From positions 1 to 7,370 of the forward strand of contig JAJDEK010000558.1 of the NCBI GenBank assembly GCA_029259875.1: a stretch of DNA of 7,370 nucleotides, written 5' to 3'. Every line of letters begins with the position of its first letter. Positions within the stretch are counted from its first letter, which is position 1. Shown here piece after piece: positions 5,808 to 7,370 of the stretch. Both the position numbers and the translations under genes were made by a program. The stretch comes from Planctomycetaceae bacterium. Its GTDB lineage: Bacteria > Planctomycetota > Planctomycetia > Planctomycetales > Planctomycetaceae. The notes under the pieces were generated by a model, which was not told the DNA's origin, did not search any database, and saw only the letters and a program-made list of their open reading frames with translations.

Positions 5808-7370
5808 TTAATCTAATTGAGATTGCAACCATTCTAACAGAATTGCTTCTGCGCTTGCTGCTTGATTGGGCATACGATCAACGAGGGTCAGATCCTGTCC
5901 TCGGACCAGTTGTCGCGTTAGTTTATCAATCTCAGGTTCCGCATGCTGAGGGTCAAAGACTGCGGGATGAAAAACAACACAATCCCAGCCCCCTTTTCCA
6001 AAATTCAGAGAATAGTTCATTGTCCAGATATAACTGTCTATGAAATCTTCCTTGGAATCAGAAGCAGCTGTGCGAGGAATGGCAAGCAGCACCAAATCTG
6101 GTTTTTGAGGCCTTATCAATGTTTTGGCATCTGCTTCAATCTGCCTGCGTGTTTTACCTTCTGTTTTCCAGACCGTTATTTGCAATTGAGTCTCTGGAGA
6201 TATCTTCTGAAAAGCTTGCTGAATCATTTGATCCAAGGGTGGCACCGCCACAACTTGAATCGGTTGTTTTTTTTTCATGAACGATCTTGTGTGTGGAAGA
6301 GCCGGGGCTGGTGGTTCCACTTTTGCCAGAGAAACATCTTTCCCAGTAATCGCTTCCGACATGAATTCCGCTAATTTTTTGTGGCCTGCCATATTGGGAT
6401 GAATTTCATCACTCATCAGCAATCGCCATGTTAAAGCGTCTTGATCTCGCAATGCATTCAATTTGTGATAACAATCACAAACGGGTACTTTCATTTCTTT
6501 GCCGACGGCCCTGATCACATCACAATACTTGACTAATTTTTCTGTTGGACGACCTTGGGTTGTGATAATGGCGTTAGGCGTGCAAAGTAAAACTTCTGCT
6601 CCCACACCACGACATTTGTTAATGATCGATTTCAAATTTTTCTGATACTGTTCCAAAGGAACATGCCTCTTGCCACTGCTCATATCATTTAAACCAAACA
6701 TTACCGTGACTAGATCAGGTTGATGCTTGAGTACATCCCGATCAATCCGCGACAACGCATTGACCGTGGTATGACCACTGATACCGGCATTGATCATATT
6801 AAGATTCGCATCAGGAACCGTTTTTTCTAATGCGATTCCTAACATATCCGTATAAGCACGACGACTTCCTGTGTGATAGTAAACCCCGGTAACACTATCC
6901 CCAAAGCAAACGATCTTGGCTGGTTTACCAGACTTTAGTTTTTTAACCGTCTTTGGTAGCCCAGGTTGCAGAGAAGCACTATTGTCTTTCTTATCGAACC
7001 AGTCTTTCGGAACGTCAAGCGTCCACACCTCACTGTTAAGCGGTTGTGCATGCCCTCCCGCAATCCAAATCTTATCTTGAAAAACAAATGCAGAAAGTTC
7101 GTGGCGTTCTCTCCAGACTTTATTTGTTTTGAGTTTTTTCCAATGCTTTCCATCTTTTGAATACCAGGCATCATTTTTATTTTTTGCTGGATGATTAGAC
7201 CAACCACCAATCACCCACATTCGATCTCGATAAACGACTGAGGAAAACCATAAGCGTTCATGCCAGGGTGCTTTGGCAGTTTCCTGTTTCCAATGAACTC
7301 CATCTTCTGAACTCCAAACATCATTCGTCGCATGATATTTAGGTGTATAATTGCCACCGCCAAATACATA
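5808..7370 (-). CDS. Kelch-repeat/SGNH-hydrolase fusion protein (N-terminus outside the window)
   Basis: The frame is open from the right edge to a TAA at 5808, giving 520 visible residues. An internal Met at 7220 is not the start, because coding with the same repeat pattern continues upstream to the edge. Residues 1-120 hold kelch-like repeats: FGGG, VIGG and IAGG motifs, each followed by a DVW/DAW/EVW strand, two with a DGxHWK turn. Residues 150-340 are an SGNH/GDSL hydrolase with all blocks intact: GDSV (Ser159), NAGISG (Gly196), GLND (Asn228) and DEIHPN (Asp321, His324). Such enzymes are esterases or carbohydrate deacetylases; the kelch propeller may bind glycans. Residues about 368-520 resemble a second SGNH fold lacking the catalytic residues. 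Export is likely for this class, but the signal peptide would lie outside the window. Convergent with the regulator gene; 98 bp between the stops contain no convincing terminator. Confidence 0.88.
   Translation of the reverse strand, partial: YVFGGGNYTPKYHATNDVWSSEDGVHWKQETAKAPWHERLWFSSVVYRDRMWVIGGWSNHPAKNKNDAWYSKDGKHWKKLKTNKVWRERHELSAFVFQDKIWIAGGHAQPLNSEVWTLDVPKDWFDKKDNSASLQPGLPKTVKKLKSGKPAKIVCFGDSVTGVYYHTGSRRAYTDMLGIALEKTVPDANLNMINAGISGHTTVNALSRIDRDVLKHQPDLVTVMFGLNDMSSGKRHVPLEQYQKNLKSIINKCRGVGAEVLLCTPNAIITTQGRPTEKLVKYCDVIRAVGKEMKVPVCDCYHKLNALRDQDALTWRLLMSDEIHPNMAGHKKLAEFMSEAITGKDVSLAKVEPPAPALPHTRSFMKKKQPIQVVAVPPLDQMIQQAFQKISPETQLQITVWKTEGKTRRQIEADAKTLIRPQKPDLVLLAIPRTAASDSKEDFIDSYIWTMNYSLNFGKGGWDCVVFHPAVFDPQHAEPEIDKLTRQLVRGQDLTLVDRMPNQAASAEAILLEWLQSQLD

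Noticed and set aside
5678..6374. Plus-strand open frames overlapping the regulator's end and the SGNH gene
   Set aside because: They are antisense to a well-supported hydrolase gene, lack family features and have no good ribosome sites.

Overview
The window looks like chromosomal DNA from a planctomycete, of moderate to low G+C by eye. The best evidence is a DUF1559 pilin-like protein with the order-typical H-X9-DG motif, followed by a small lipoprotein with a transthyretin/carboxypeptidase-regulatory-like fold. A kelch/SGNH-hydrolase fusion also fits. The genus cannot be fixed from the sequence; a Gimesia/Rubinisphaera-type relative is only a guess.

Layout from left to right. Positions 3-95 (+) hold the last 30 codons of a gene that starts outside the window. 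Facing it on the minus strand is a two-gene unit read right to left: an N,N-dimethylformamidase large-subunit-like protein (1052-2671), then after 21 bp an acetamidase/formamidase-family protein (113-1030). Next, also on the minus strand, is a second unit: a DUF1559 prepilin-like protein (3478-4467) and a small lipoprotein (2975-3406), closed by a strong intrinsic terminator at 2915-2945. A 321-bp AT-rich divergent region (4468-4788) separates this from a plus-strand GntR/FCD-type regulator (4789-5709) that carries two tandem winged-helix domains instead of one. The right part (5808-7370, minus) is the 3' portion of a large gene encoding kelch-like repeats, a complete SGNH/GDSL hydrolase domain and a C-terminal domain that looks like a second, catalytically dead SGNH fold. 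Its 5' end lies beyond the window.

How the genes may work together. The amide-hydrolase pair suggests stepwise cleavage of a formamide-like or N-substituted amide compound, giving an amine or ammonia plus a carboxylate; the true substrate is not visible in the sequence. The DUF1559/lipoprotein pair is a common planctomycete cell-envelope cassette and is probably unrelated to the amidases. The regulator has an intact FCD metal/ligand site. It could control its own divergent region or the amide-hydrolase unit, but nothing in the sequence proves either.

The points most worth a second look are the amide-hydrolase operon without a recognisable dimethylformamidase small subunit, the double-wHTH regulator and the pseudo-SGNH tail. 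No RNA genes, CRISPR arrays, insertion sequences or phage genes were seen.
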